NCBI GenBank assembly: GCA_027886175.1
Contig: JAJNNQ010000002.1
Coordinates: 1,058,001-1,122,000 of the forward strand
Source of the DNA: Phylloscopus collybita
Lineage: Eukaryota > Chordata > Aves > Passeriformes > Phylloscopidae
DNA: 64,000 nucleotides
Reading direction: 5' to 3'
The notes below the pieces were generated by a model. The model was not told where the DNA came from and did not search any database. It saw only the letters and a program-made list of their open reading frames with translations. Below, one piece after another: positions 12,201 through 26,056 of the stretch (its first letter is position 1; the number at the start of each line of letters is the position of its first letter). The position numbers and the translations under genes were made by a program.

Positions 12201-15200
12201 ACTGCAGGGAAAGATGTTCACTGTGTCACCTCCAGCAAGACTTGGAGCTGAGCCACAGAATAATTTCCAAAAGTCCAGGGAGCAGCTCTTGGTAGCAGTT
12301 TGGCTTTGCAGAGGTTCTTCATTAAATGTGTGGTCAAACATTGAGATGAGCTACTCAGGGCAGTGGTGATGTCACCATCCCTGGAGGAATTGAAAAGGTT
12401 TGGGGATGTGGTTTCAATGGTGACCTTGGCAGTGCTCAGCACTCAGTCTTGTTGGACTCAATCTTGGAGGTCTTTTCCAACCTAAATGATTCTGTGACTC
12501 CATTCTATCCAAACAAATATATATTTTTTTAAAAAAAATCAAGTAATAGTCCCAAACCCTCTTCTGAGTTCTCATTCTTGAAAACAGCATTCCATGAGTG
12601 GAGAAGCTGCAAGGAGAGATCTCTACCCAAGGACTGGGAAAGAAACAAATCAAAATCCTCTTGCTCCCTAAACCTGAGCAAGTTGCTTGATCTCTTCGTA
12701 CTTTGCCGTTGTGACCAAATCATTGTTTTCATCTCATCCTCTGTGTCACAATTTCCCTGGAAATGAGGGACACTTTAGTAAAAATGTGTGTTCATTGACA
12801 AGCACACAGGGATTGGTGCTCTGTGGGATGCTTAGGGTCACTGTAGCATCATTTTAGAAAAAATTACTTGTTTTTAAAATAAAACACAAACAAACAAACC
12901 ATCCAAACTGATTTATATATAAAAAGAGAACTGAGGGTCCTAGACTAATTTTAATTAGTCTTTTTAATAAAAAATAATAGATTTTTTTTTCTGTTGGAGC
13001 AAATGCAGAACTAAGTAAGCGAAATGTGGTGAACAAAGGGTGTGCAGGAGACCAGAACAAATTATCTAATAAACTCCATGAAATTGTTTGTGATAACAAC
13101 TGATTTATGATGATGGTGGTGCCCCTTGGTTTCTCCCCAGCCCGCAATGTAGAGGTCCTCAAGCACCTGCAGGATGTGGAGATTGAGGAAGACAGCTCTG
13201 CCGTGTTCTCCTGCGAGCTGTCCCACGACGACGAGGACGTGGAGTGGTTCCTCAATGGCACCCTCCTCTACACCAACAACTTCAATGACATCAAGAACGT
13301 TGGCAAGTGCTACACGCTGACCATGAAGCAGGTGAAGCCTGAGGACGCTGGCACGGTGACAATGAAGTCAGACAAGGTGTCAGAGACCGTGCGGCTGAAG
13401 GTGATAGGTGGGTCCAGATCACGCCCCTGAATGAAAATGAGAGATGCAAACGAGCCATTATTTACCAAATCCACAGGGCAATCCTGCTTAATAGATAAAA
13501 AATGTTGAGCAGTTAAATATGGGCCATGAGGATGGTGAAGGGTCTGGAGGGGAATCCTTGAGAGCAGCGGTCAGGGTCACTTGGTTTGGTCAGTTGGAGA
13601 AGAGAAGATTGAGGGGAGACCTTGCTGTGGGCTTCAATATCTTCATGTGAGGGGAAGTGTGAGGGGGGAACTGATCTCTTTGCTCTGGTGGCCAGTGTCA
13701 GGACTTGAGGAAACAGCTTGGCCTGAGTGGGAGGTTTAGGTTGGACATCAGGAAAAGGCTCTTCTCCCAGAGAGTGGTGGGCACTGGACAGGCTGCCAGA
13801 GGGCATGATCATGGTCCCAAGGCTGCCAGAGCTCCAGGAGTGTTTGGACAACGCTCTAAGGGACAGCGTGGGGTTGTTGGGGTGTCTGTGCAGGGGCAGA
13901 TGTTGGACTGGATGATCTTTGTGGGTCCCTTCCAACTCAGGATATTCTATGATTTTTAATACATCAGTTCTGGAGCTGGGCTCAATCAGCCACAAGAAGA
14001 CAGTTTCCTGCTGTCCTTCATACAGTTCAGGCACACAACTAAGTTTCTGTGGTTTAACATGTTCTTGGGCACCCTCAGCGAGTGTACAGGTGACACCCGT
14101 GAGTCACTGAGTGGGGTATGTGACATGCCTGAGGGTTGAGGTGCCACCCAGAGGGACATGGACATGCTCAAGAAGAGAGACCGTGGGAACCTCTTGAGGT
14201 TCAACAAGGCCAGTGCAAGGTGCTGCATCTGGGTCAGGGCAGCCCCTTGTGTCAACACAATCTTGGGAAGAAGGGATTTGGAGCAGGATGAAGAATTGAG
14301 AGCAGGATGAAGGACTTGGAGGTGCTGGAGAGTGACACTGGTTTAGGTTCTGCATTGGTATCAGCAATATTGCCAAGGGTTTACTAATGTCTCTAAATAC
14401 TTGATGGCAGCTGAAAGTGTCCCAAACATCCTGGTGGTTCTCTGTTTTGCCTCTTGACCTTCAGAGAAACCTGCTGTCTTCATGAAATCCTTGGATGATG
14501 TTTTTGGTGAGGAGAGAGGAGTGATCAAACTGGAATGTGAAGTCTCCAAAGAGAAGGTCAAACCTGTTTGGAAAAAGGATGGTGTGAAGATCGCTTCTAG
14601 CAAGAAGTATGAGGAGATACAGTCTGGGAAGACCTTGTGCCTCCTTATCCATGACCTTGAAAAGACAGATGCGGGTTTATACACCTGTGACATCGGCACT
14701 GATGTGGCCAAATCAAAGGTCAGCGTTCAGGGTAAGTGTTGTTGACAGTGGCCTCTCAAGGGGTGTTAAAAATATGTGTGGGCTTGATCTCTTGGGCTCT
14801 CACCTGCTCCTGAACAAATCTCACATAATACTGCGATGTCTGAACAAACCCTGTTAGTTTTGGTGTAAGTATATCTGGGGTTTCTACGTGAAAATCAGGT
14901 GTCAGGAATGTAGCGACAATATTTGCTTCCTGAATATCTCTAAAGTGCAGAAATCCTCCCAGAAAAGCAAAAACTTCTCCAAAAAATCCCAACAAACAAC
15001 AGAAAATCCCCCAGGCAGCCTGTTTTGTATTTTGAGCTATTGACTCGGAGTGCATTGTAGGAACACAAAAGCAGGACAACAGTATCTGTTGAGGAACCCA
15101 GCTGTTCAGCCTGTCCTCTAATCTTTGTGTCAGCCTCAAGGACAAAGAATTGTTCATGGCTTCCAAACTCATAATGTTAATAAGAAAAATTTTGTATTTC

Positions 15201-18200
15201 TCTGGTTTGAACACCAGGAGTAACAAGCCAAAAAATTCAGACATCCCATTTCACCCATCGGTATGGAGAAGAACCTCACCCATTGTTCCAGAGGCTTCTT
15301 TTCTGACAGCTTTTCTCTTCTCTAACTCATTGAACCTCGAGTCTTCCCCACTGAGCTCTTCTTCATTCAGTCCTTCCTGAGCATAGCCAGGAGATTCACA
15401 TTTCTCTTTTTGTACAACTTTGAGATGATTCTCAATCTGAAAAACCCTTCCTATGTCACAGCCATCTGTAAGGAAAGCAGTGGTGTCCTGCCAAGGTGAA
15501 CCCCTCTTATAAGTTAAAATTTTTAACTTGTATTAATGCAATTTTTGTTCTCCAGAACTGAACATTGGCATCACCAAACGCCTCAAGAACACTGAAATCC
15601 AGGAGGGAGAGGATTGCACTTTTGAGTGCATTTTGTCCCATGAAAGCATTGACGACTTCAACTGGACGCTGAACGGGAGAAAAGTGGAAAGTGGGGGGAG
15701 ATTTAAAGCCTCCAACGCGGGTCGGAAATACACCCTGAGTATCAAAAATGTCACTCCTGATGACACTGGGGAAGTCATCTTCACTGCCCGTGGTCTCACC
15801 TCCAAGGCTTCCCTGGTTGTGAAAGGTAACGGGATCAGAAAAGTCCTGGGTGTATTTTCATAAGGTTTGTCAGCAAACACTTGTTATGATCTGAGTTGAC
15901 AGCAACCTTCCCTGAAGAGCTGAGATTTTTCCTTAAAAACAAATGCTGAAACTTTTAATAGATATTTGAAAACTGACTACACTAGGCAGCGTGCACAGAT
16001 AATTACAGCCCAGACTGTGCATCAGAGATAATCACCCGAGGCTCCTGGGGAGTCAGTGGAGAGAAGAAATCAGTAATTTTCAGACTTAGTTCATAATCTG
16101 CAGTTAGTCCTTTTCCACAGAATCAGGAAATCCCAGAATGGTTTGGGTTGGAAGGAACCTTCCATCATCTTGTTCCAACCTTGCACAGGTTTCCCAGAGA
16201 AGCTGTGCCTGCCCCTGGATCCCTGGAAGTGTCCAAGGTCAGGTTGGACAGGGCTTGGAGCAACCTGAGATAGTGGAAGGTATTCCTGCTCATGGCAGGG
16301 GCTGGAACTGGATGATCTTCAAGATCCAATCCAAACCATTCTGGGATTCTATGATTTGAATTGCAAAAACCCCAAGTGTACATTGAGATAATTTTCATTC
16401 AAAAGCCCTTTTTTTTTTTTTTTTAATCTCTGCAGAAAAACCCACTGAGGTTACAAAAAAGCTGGAGGATAAAACATCACCAGCAGGGCAGGACATCAGC
16501 CTGAGCTGTGAGTTGTCCAAAGCTGATGTGAACATCAGGTGGTACAAGGATGGCAAAGCAATCCGGAAAAGCCAGAAATACGACCTGCAGCAAGAGGGAA
16601 CTCGGGCCACTCTCATCATCCATGACTCCACGGTCAAGGACAGTGGGGAATACACCTGTGAGACAGAGACCTCCAAAACAACTGCCAGGATCACTGTGCA
16701 AGGTCAGTTGAAGGGTGCAGAGGAGCTGGCAGGTTCAGAGGTTGGGCGTAAATATCTACAACCATGGGAGATTCCTTCTCCTCCATCTCCCTGGGCAGGA
16801 TCAATTTTTTTTAAAAAAATCATTGATTAAAAGCTTAAAAAATTAAATATTAAAAAAAAACCACCACCTTTTGGATGCTGAACAATCTTATGGGCGCTGT
16901 AACAAGCCAGTCAAAACTGGCAATTTGAATTATTTGGTTTTGAATATGAGTGATGAAAGCTATGTGCAAGAGAAGACCTTACCACTACATGGACCATGGC
17001 ATTAAGCTTTCCTGGAGATATTTCACCTGATATGTCCTGTGACAGGAGGGGAGCCTGGTGATCTTAGATGCATTCCATCTGATAGGATGGGAGGAAATGG
17101 CCTCAAGGTTTAGATTAGATGTTAGGAGAATCTTCTTCATGGAAAGGCTGGTCAGGCATTGGAACAGGATGCCCAAAGAAGTGGTGGAGTCACCACCACT
17201 GGGGGAATTTAAGAGATGTGTAGATGTGGTTACTGGGGACAGGGTTTAATTAAGTTAATAGTTGGACTTGGTGATCTTAAAGATCTTTTTTTAGCCTAAA
17301 TGATTCTATGACTATTTTTTTGATGATTCTATGAGTTGGGGCAGAAGAGATCCAAGATGATTCTGGATGCTCAGGATTAGTTTGGGTAACAAATCTGCCT
17401 CTCATTATTTTTTTTAACAAATATCCCTTTTTTTCCCTTCTAGAAAAGCCTAATTATTTTGTCAAGGAGCTCTCAGACCTGAAAGCTGATGAAAGTGGAA
17501 CTGCAGTTTTTGTGTGCCAGAGTGAGAGAGCTGCATCCTCTGTGGTCTGGAGGAAAGGCATCGCTGAGCTCAGGGCTGGCAGGAAATATGAGATCACACA
17601 GAAAGGACAAGTGCTCCAGCTGACCATAAAGAACCTGGAGAAAAGTGACAGTGACACTTACAGCTGTGACATTGGGGACGCCCAGTCCAGAGCCAAGCTG
17701 ACTGTGCAAGGTATGAACGAGAGGGATGTGATTGTACATCCCTTTTCTGCCATGGGAAACATGCACAGGTGCAGAGCTGTATCTCACCAGGGCAGCAGAG
17801 CCACTGATTTCTGGTTCTGTCTCTGTCATGATGGCAGGAACACGTGGCCAAAAATATAGGAATGTAGAGCTGGACATGCAGGGCAGTTTGAAGCAACTTC
17901 ACCTGGAGCATTTTGGGTGTGATTTAAACCCTCTAAAGGCTCAGTGTGAAGGGAGAGATTGGTGTTCCTCTGTGAACAGAACAGGGATGTGCTTCACAGT
18001 GCCTGCTGTTGGATGAGGGAAAATTATCCTGCCTTTAGGCTTTTCTCTGTACCCGTTGTTTCTTCTTCCCAGGAGTGGTTTCTAAGAGGTGGTGGATAAA
18101 TAGAATTAATTGTGCACAGAATCATGGAATGGGTTGGGTTGGAAGGGAACCTAAAGATCATCCAGCCCCATCCCCTGCCACTATCCCAGGGTCCTCCAAG

Positions 18201-21200
18201 TCCCAATGTCCAGCCTGGCCTTGGACACTTCCAGGGATCCAGGGGCAGCCACAGCTTCTCTGGGCACCCTATGCCAGGGCCTGCCCACCCTCACAGGGGA
18301 GAATTCCTTCCCAATGTCCCATCTAACCCTGCCCTCTGGAGAAATTTTTTCCATAATAGTCAGATGGAGGTGCAGCAGTGTCCACTTGCTAATTATTGCA
18401 GTTTTTAAAGATAAAAGGATAAAGTCAGACTCCTCCTCTGATCATCTGCTACAGCATCCTCAAGAAGCAAAGAAATGTGTTTAATCATCATCATCACCTC
18501 GGGCTCTGAGTTGTCTGAATTCACTCTGAGTTTTTTAACTCCAGCTTTTCTGAGTGGAACAAACACTTCTCTGTCACGAACATCAAAGTAAAATATCCCT
18601 GTGCTGGTTTTATGAGTAGGAGGAACATCAGAGATATTTTTGTATACAGTGATAACCTTATTTTATATATATTTATGGTGAGGTTTATCTTTGTATGTGT
18701 GTTTATATTTATTTTTAGTTAGGGATGTGTCTTTCTATACAGGGAGGTTTTCAGGGCAGATGTTTTGGGGTTTTTGTACCAAAACCACAGTCAGACATTT
18801 TCTCCATTTCCCACTGTGTTTATGGTTGGACTGAACTCAAAGAAGGTGTGGGATCAGTGATCCTATCCCATAGAGAAGAGAAGTTACTTTTGCTGTAGAA
18901 AATCAGGGAGATTGTCAAGAGAGAGATCATTTCTTGGTGACATTTAGAGCCCAATAGTGCTGTCAGAGACTCATCCTTCCAACCTCTCCAGGGATTTCAT
19001 TAGGAGAAAATATACAGCCCTGAATTTGCATCATACTGGCTACTTGTTCTGCTTTATGTTTCCTGGTGCTTTAAAGTTGTCTTCACCCTATTTTGGTGTG
19101 TGTCCTGTATATATCATCTTCCTGTGAGTGGGCTTCGTGGTCAATATCTGGGGAATTCCGTTTCAATCTTCTCTGTCACAAATATATTTCTTACTTGAAA
19201 TGCTCAGGTGGGAAATCTTGGGAGTTTTCCTTGTCGATTTTCACGCCAGAAACTGAAGATTCCAGTAATTGATGTATTTATGTTCCTTTCAGGCCAGAAA
19301 GTGCTAATAACGGAAGACCTGGAGGATGTCACTGTGTTAGAAGGAGAATCTGCCATGTTCAAGTGCAGAATCTCTCCCGTAGACTATAGCAGAGTGCAGT
19401 GGTTTTTGGATAAAACCCCACTCCATACCAATGAACTTAATGAGATCCAGTCCCAGCCTGGTGGATATCACCTGCTAACGCTGAAAAAGCTCTCACTGAA
19501 GGACTCGGGGGTCATTACATTTGAAGCTGGTGATAAGAAAACATCTGCCAGTTTGGTTGTTAAAGGTAAATCCGTCATCAAACAACTGCAGGAGAGGAAA
19601 TGATGAGTAGAAATAAGTGGGGTTAATGTGGGTAGGCGGAAAAAAGGAAAAAGAAAAAAAAAATGCTACGAATTTAGCACCATCGTTGTGTATCTGTACA
19701 TATTCAAGAGTAACATTATTTATATAATGAAATTATGGCTGGAGAATGAACTCTTTGTAGTCCTGGACAACTCTTGGAGTGTTTATTGGATTTAGATGGG
19801 AATGATATAATGCAGTGGTGATACAGTGGATGCCTCATTCAGTTTTCCTTGAGCTGAAAAGGTGATTATTCATGATGAGAAATCAATTAATTCAATGAAA
19901 AAAAAAAAAAAAAAAAAAAAAAAAGGGGGCAACCAGTAAGTTTTAAATTCAAATTTCATTGTTTGAAAGGCAACATTGCATGTGTTCCCTGCTATTCATT
20001 GTTGATAATGGATTGTTTTCTCTGGAGAAGTTAAATTGAGGTAAAGCTGCGGTGTTTGGTAGCAAAGACATAAAATGAATGCCAGGCAGCCCAAGAATGT
20101 GGGATTAGAGGGATGTTTCCTTCCTGCAAATATAAATACTTCTCATTGCCTAGAGATGTAAAACACGCAGTCTCCACTGTGTCAGATCATAGTCTCATTT
20201 TTTCAGAATAACCACATCTATTTCAAAGAACTTATCTTTTTAGAAAAGTTGAAAATTTGCCCAAATTTTGCTAAGCTGCAGAAACGCAAATGGATTTCTT
20301 TTTCCTAAGGGAAAATGAAAGGTTTTATTTGCAAAAGGCTAATTATTTATGTTCTTCAGCAGGAATCTTTTCTTCTCAGTTTCTCCCAGATATCATTTGA
20401 TAGTTATTTTACAACATCCCTGGTGCCTTCCTGAGGGCTTTATAGTTATGAACACCAAATTATTTGTTACTAACCCTGACCTATGGCTTTGATACAAGCA
20501 ATCCTGGATCCAAATCTCACAGATTTCCTGTGATCTGAGAATCCACACCTCTTCTGGACCACGTCAGATGGTTTTTGTATGAATCTGGAGAAGCCCTGTG
20601 TCTTCACAAAGGAGCTGGTTGACACTGAAGTCACTGAGGGAGAGGATGTGAGCCTTCAGTGTGACACCTCCAGATCAGACAGCCCCGAGAAGTGGTGCAA
20701 AGATGGGAAAAGCCTTAGGAGTTCTTCCAAATATAACATCAGGCAGTCAGGGTATGAAGCCAAGCTTGTCATTCACAGGGCAGAGGAAAGAGACAGTGAC
20801 AGATGCGAGTGTGAGGCTGGAGCAGCCAAAAGTAGTGCAGTCATTGCTGTCAAGGGTAAGAACGTTTGGAGGGATGGTTTGGGTCCTAGCACTGAGCCCA
20901 GAGTAATTAATTGAAATGATAAAAACATGAATCTACACTGAAAAGGGACCTTGTGATGTGCACTGAGGTGTTCTCCTCAAGTCATCCTACAGCAGACAGA
21001 GAGGTGACAGGATGTGAAACAGGAGAATCCTTCATCTGACCTGGCTCTGTGGAACTTGAGTGCCTCTGAGAATCAAGGAATTCTAGAATGGTTTGGGTTG
21101 GAAAGTACATTAAAGATCACCTCATTCCAAACCCCCAAAGAAGAGCAGTAGGAGAACACCCCAGGGAAAGAGGCAATCCACAGAAAGGATGGATCACCTC

Positions 21201-24200
21201 CTGGAGCTGTCTCCAGTGATGGCTCTCTCCAAGGAGGGGACTCACAGCCCCACATCTGTCTGTGCAGTTGTTTTAGGCAGCCAGATTTATTCAGAGAAAT
21301 GCACCCAAAGAACAAGGAGGTGCTCTCCTGCTTGATAGAACTTGGGGAGATGGTTTAAAGTAAAAGAGGGTTAATTTAATTAGATGTAAGGAAGAAGTTT
21401 TTTACAGTGAGGGTGGTAAAACACTATAGGAGGTTGCCCAGAGAGGTGGTGGGTCCTCCATCCCTGGAAACATCCAAGGTCAGGTTGTTTGGGGTTCTGA
21501 GTGCCTGGTCTGGTTGAAGATGTCTGGGGTCGTGGCAGGGGGGTTGGATTAGATGAGCTTTAAAGGGCTCTTCCAACCCAAAGTGTTCTATGATTCTATG
21601 ATCTAAAGGGCTCTTGTCTGAGCTGAGGCAAAAGTTCTCTTCTTAGATGAGTCTTTTATCTCTGAGTTAGGTATGGGCTGGGTCTCATGCAGGTCAGAAC
21701 CAGGCTCACCAAATATCACCTTATAATTGCTCCTGCCTGTCCCAGCCCCAGGCTTAGGAGGAGCTCTGTCTCTGTGAGTGAAATGAGTCTGTGAGTTAAA
21801 TCACCCCCCTGGGCAGGTTTGAGCAGGTACAGGGAGGATTTTATGGGCTCAGGCTGTGTTTATCCAGACCAGAGGATGTCCCCTGTGCAGCTGGTGCTGC
21901 ACACTTGGGATGGACTGATCAGAAGCTGCATCTGGATTAGGGAAATCAGCATGAACAAAAAAAGTATTTGGGTTGCTGGGATGGTCAACCTGAACCCCAG
22001 AACACCAAATGGGAAAACGAGCTGCTCACAGGATTTTTCTAGAGTACGAAGAACCAATGTGAGGCTGTGCAAGAAAGAAAAGACCTTGATGATGCAGTGA
22101 AGAAGAGCTGGTTGTTAATGACCCCAATTTTCTGTCTTTCTGTAGCACAAGGATATTTTCCCCATATCCATTTGCACACAAAACAAAGATCTATGTTGAC
22201 TCCAGTAGGACCTGGATGAACAATCTTCCATTAGAAAAGATCCACATTTGTAATGTTCCCACAAGAGCCCCGTTTTTCCCCTCACAGAGAAGGGTGTGGA
22301 TGAATGTAGGATTTAAACACACAGGTTCAGGTCAAGGAGTCAAGTCTTAAGGATGTCTATAAGAAATTGTGCTGTTGGGAAACTTTCCTTTATCTGAGTC
22401 ACATCAGAACAGCAGAATGCAAAAATAGAAAATAGAAACTCAGTAGTTGTGTGACACTGAGTGTCCCAAACTAGAGGTAAAAGGGAGCAGGATAATAGGG
22501 TGGAGATCTCCAAAAGCCACAGGTTAAATGCATCATGGGTCAGTAGCTGACTTGCATATTCTTAAGACATTAAGCATAATTCAAGAAGAACTTTTTTTCC
22601 TTATCTGAACATTTCAGTTATTTTTCCCCCAAAAATGTGTCTTCCCTGCACTAGCTCACCATAAAGCCTTGAATCCCAGGCTGTGACAGAGCCTGCAGGG
22701 GAACTTCCACAGGGACCCTCTCATGTTCAGCTGTGCTTCCCTCTCAGTGTTTGCTCTGTGCTGGTTTTAAGTCTGTGTTCATGCTGGATTTAAAAAAACA
22801 AAAAACAAAAAACAAAAAAACAACCAAAACAACACTGTAGGGGTTTTTCATGATGAGAATACTGTTGGTCACGACAGAAATTGCTTTGCCATTCTTCTGT
22901 GTCCTCTGTGTCGTGTGTGAGTTGACCTCAGTGAAGTTTTATGTTTTTTGTGCTGGTGGTCCAGCTCTGAGCAGCCATCTGCAGCAGGGTTTGTGTCATT
23001 AACTGCAGTGTAGCATCTGCCACTGATGTTAATAATGGAAGCAGTAAGAGCAGCAACATCTTCAGCAGTGCAGATAGTGGTTAAAAAGAAAATAAGCATC
23101 TGGCCTCATTTTTTTTTTTTTTTCTCCTGTAAAGTGCTGGCAGCCAGATGTGAGATGTCAGAATCTGTTTACTCTTTGCTAGTGCTTTTTCATTCCTGCA
23201 GTTTTCTGTCTCAAAAATGAAATCTGACACTAAAAGAGAAAAGTCATTTCCAACCTCACGTGTTTCTTTTAACATCCGTGTTATTCCCTTTCTCAGAAAC
23301 ACCCATCCTTTTCAAGCAAGAGCTCCAAAATGAAGAAGCCAAAGAGGGGAAGCAGGTCAGGCTGACCTGTGAGCTCAGCAAGCCTGGTACCCCGGTGAGG
23401 TGGATGAAGGGAGACACTGTTCTCCATGCCAGTGAGAAGTACGAGTTTAAGCAGCACGGGACTGTGGCAGAGCTCATCATTCGAGATGTGAAACCCGTGG
23501 ATGCTGGGGACTACACCTGCAGTGCTGGGGAGCTGAAAACCACTGCTCAGGTCAGAGTGAATGGTGGGTACAGTTTGAGACATGGCCACACTTAATCAAG
23601 CTGAAATCTAATAGATCTTAATAAACATAGATCTATAGCTTAATAGATCTATTAACCAAAAGTGAATCACATAATACTTTGGGGTTTTTTTGTGGCGGCT
23701 CCGCCTTTAGTAAGTGAAATTTAAAGGTAATAACTGCTGCCTGGTAGGCACCTGTATGTATTTCATTCATGTGATCTCATGTTCTGTGTCTGGAGTTTTC
23801 AATCTGTAACTGCTCACTGGGGGTGGGAAAAAAAAATTAAATGCAGAGGATTAATTTTCTCTGTGCTGTAGTCCCTGCCCTATCAGCTGCTTTACATGGC
23901 TGTGATTAAAACTGGAGTGGGAGGTGGAAACCAGTAGTACTGAGCATAAGGATGTGAAAAAAACACATAAAACCAGTCCCTGGAAAATTGAAGGTGATCA
24001 AGTAATTAATAGACTCCAGACTCCCCAAAACATCCTTTCAAAGACTCCTTAGATGCCACCTCCACTCTCCACTGCCCTTAAACAAATGCACTGCCTTTAG
24101 TTGTATGTGCTGGAGCAGAAAGCAGGAGAAATATAGGATATGAATGTTATTTCAGAGCCTGCAGGAGCAGGGAATTCATTAGGTGATGGTGCCCAGAGGA

Positions 24201-26025
24201 ATCTGAAAGGGTGCCTTTTAAAAATAAAAGAAACTTCTCCCACATTTCTAGGAATCCATAGTGAGAGGGTAACATCAGAGGGAGGGACTTATCCCTGTTC
24301 CCAGACAGAATCTCCTTGGTGCCACACAGCCAATGGAGGGCCTAGGGCTGCCCTGCCCGCTTGGAAAAGGCTTGGATTTAAGAGGTGACAGCTCTCATGG
24401 GGGAACTTGCTGTAGAGCAGATCAAGAGGGCCTGTCCTAACCCCTGGCTCTGTGTTCCAGCTGTGCCTGTCCTTTTCAAACAAGCCCTGGAGAACACGGA
24501 TGTGGAGGAGGGGAAATCCGTCTCCTTGCGCTGTGAACTCACAAAAGCTGATGCCACCGTGGTGTGGAAGAAGGGAGAAGCCACGCTCCAGGCAAGTGCC
24601 AAATATGAAATGAAGCAGAAGGGAACAGTGGCAGAGCTGGTGATTCATAATGCAGAGCCAGAAGATGCGGGAAGATACACCTGTGACACTGGAGACCAGC
24701 AGACCACAGCCCAAGTCAAAATCCATGGTAGGAATGAGACACCTGCTTGTCACCATTTGTTGTTGTTCTTGCCATGGTCCTGCTACCCCTGGACACTTTC
24801 AGAGAGTGTTCAGGAGAACAGGGATCAGCACAAACACAAGGCAGCTCTGGCTGAGTCCATTATGTTCTTTGTTTTTTGGGATGGTAACTTCATGCTAAAA
24901 TATAAATCAGTCAAAGGTACCTTATTAAGTAATTCTTTCTTCCCTGTGAAATGTCTCTTATGCTCTGGATAGAGGTGACTGTTCAAGCTCTAAGCCAAGA
25001 GGTAAGAAGCGTCTCAGCTACACCTTTTATTAAAGAATATTCCATTCTTCTCTCCACTTTCTCAACAAGTTTTTACATGTCTGTCACCAACAACTTTGGG
25101 CAGCAGAAGGGTAATTGTTTTGGTGTTCTGATTATTGGGAAATAATTGTTCTTTTTTCATTTGATCCAAAACTCTTGTTGTCACTGTAAATATCAGCAGA
25201 CTCATGGAGGTGCAGGTAGGTCAGAGCTTCTTTGCTGTGTGTGCCAAGAGAATTTGAACTTGTTTTGGCTTTAAGTCCTGTGTGAGGTCACCAGGTGGTG
25301 ACGGTGCGCCTGAAGTAAACTGAGAATGCTTCACTCCTCAGCTGTGTCTGTGTTCTTCAAAGAAGAGCTGAAGCCTGTGGAAGGTGTGGAAGGTGGGACA
25401 GCCACCCTGCAGTGCCAGCTGGGCACAGAGGCCCCCGTGGAGTGGAGGAAAGGGCAAACTCTTCTCCGGGCAAGTAACAAGTACAAGATGAGGCAGGAGG
25501 GCACTGTGGCTGAGCTGCTGATCCACGACCTGGAGCCAAAGGATGCTGGAGACTATTCATGTCTAGTGGGGAACCAAAAAACCACAGCAGCCTTGTCAGT
25601 GAATGGTAAAAAGGCAGAAATAACCTGTGAAGCTCTGGAATGTTTTTGTCCACCTCTTCCCTCCTCCTCTCCATACATTCCCTCACAACAACTTCCTCCA
25701 TGTCCTGCTCCCACTGATCTCTTCCATCCACTTGCTCGTCTCACTCCTGTCCCCAGTCTCCACTTCATCATACCCCGTGTTGGACGTGTGTTGTGTTGTC
25801 TTCTCACCTTCCCTTGAGTGAAGGATGTGGTCCTGCACGTGTGTTTTCCTGAATTAGCATGGAAACATAAGATTCCTTAGGATTTTCTGTTTCAGAGGGT
25901 TCATCATATGTAACGATGAGAACGAGCCTGTCTCTCTTGATCCATGATCTCAGCCAAGATCATGGGGGTTTTTTTGTTGATTTCCCTCAGAACAATTGAC
26001 TAAATAACTTCTTTTACCACCCATG

Positions 26026-26056
<31 letters not shown>

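Larger units (their letters stand above)
20856..23296 (+). other. Intron 20 (2.4 kb)
   Basis: It holds two CR1 pieces (21079-21140 and 21340-21605), an AAAAAAC-type A-rich repeat at 22791-22831 and a T-tract near 23110. I see no Ig exon remnant and no other gene in it, although it follows the irregular exon 20. Confidence 0.7.

Noticed and set aside
13513..14034. 173-codon open frame on the minus strand
   Set aside because: It lies antisense over a CR1 3' end; no recognisable domain.
19899..26055. Long A-tracts as tails of processed pseudogenes
   Set aside because: No gene-like or element-like body lies upstream of the A runs at 19899 or 26026.
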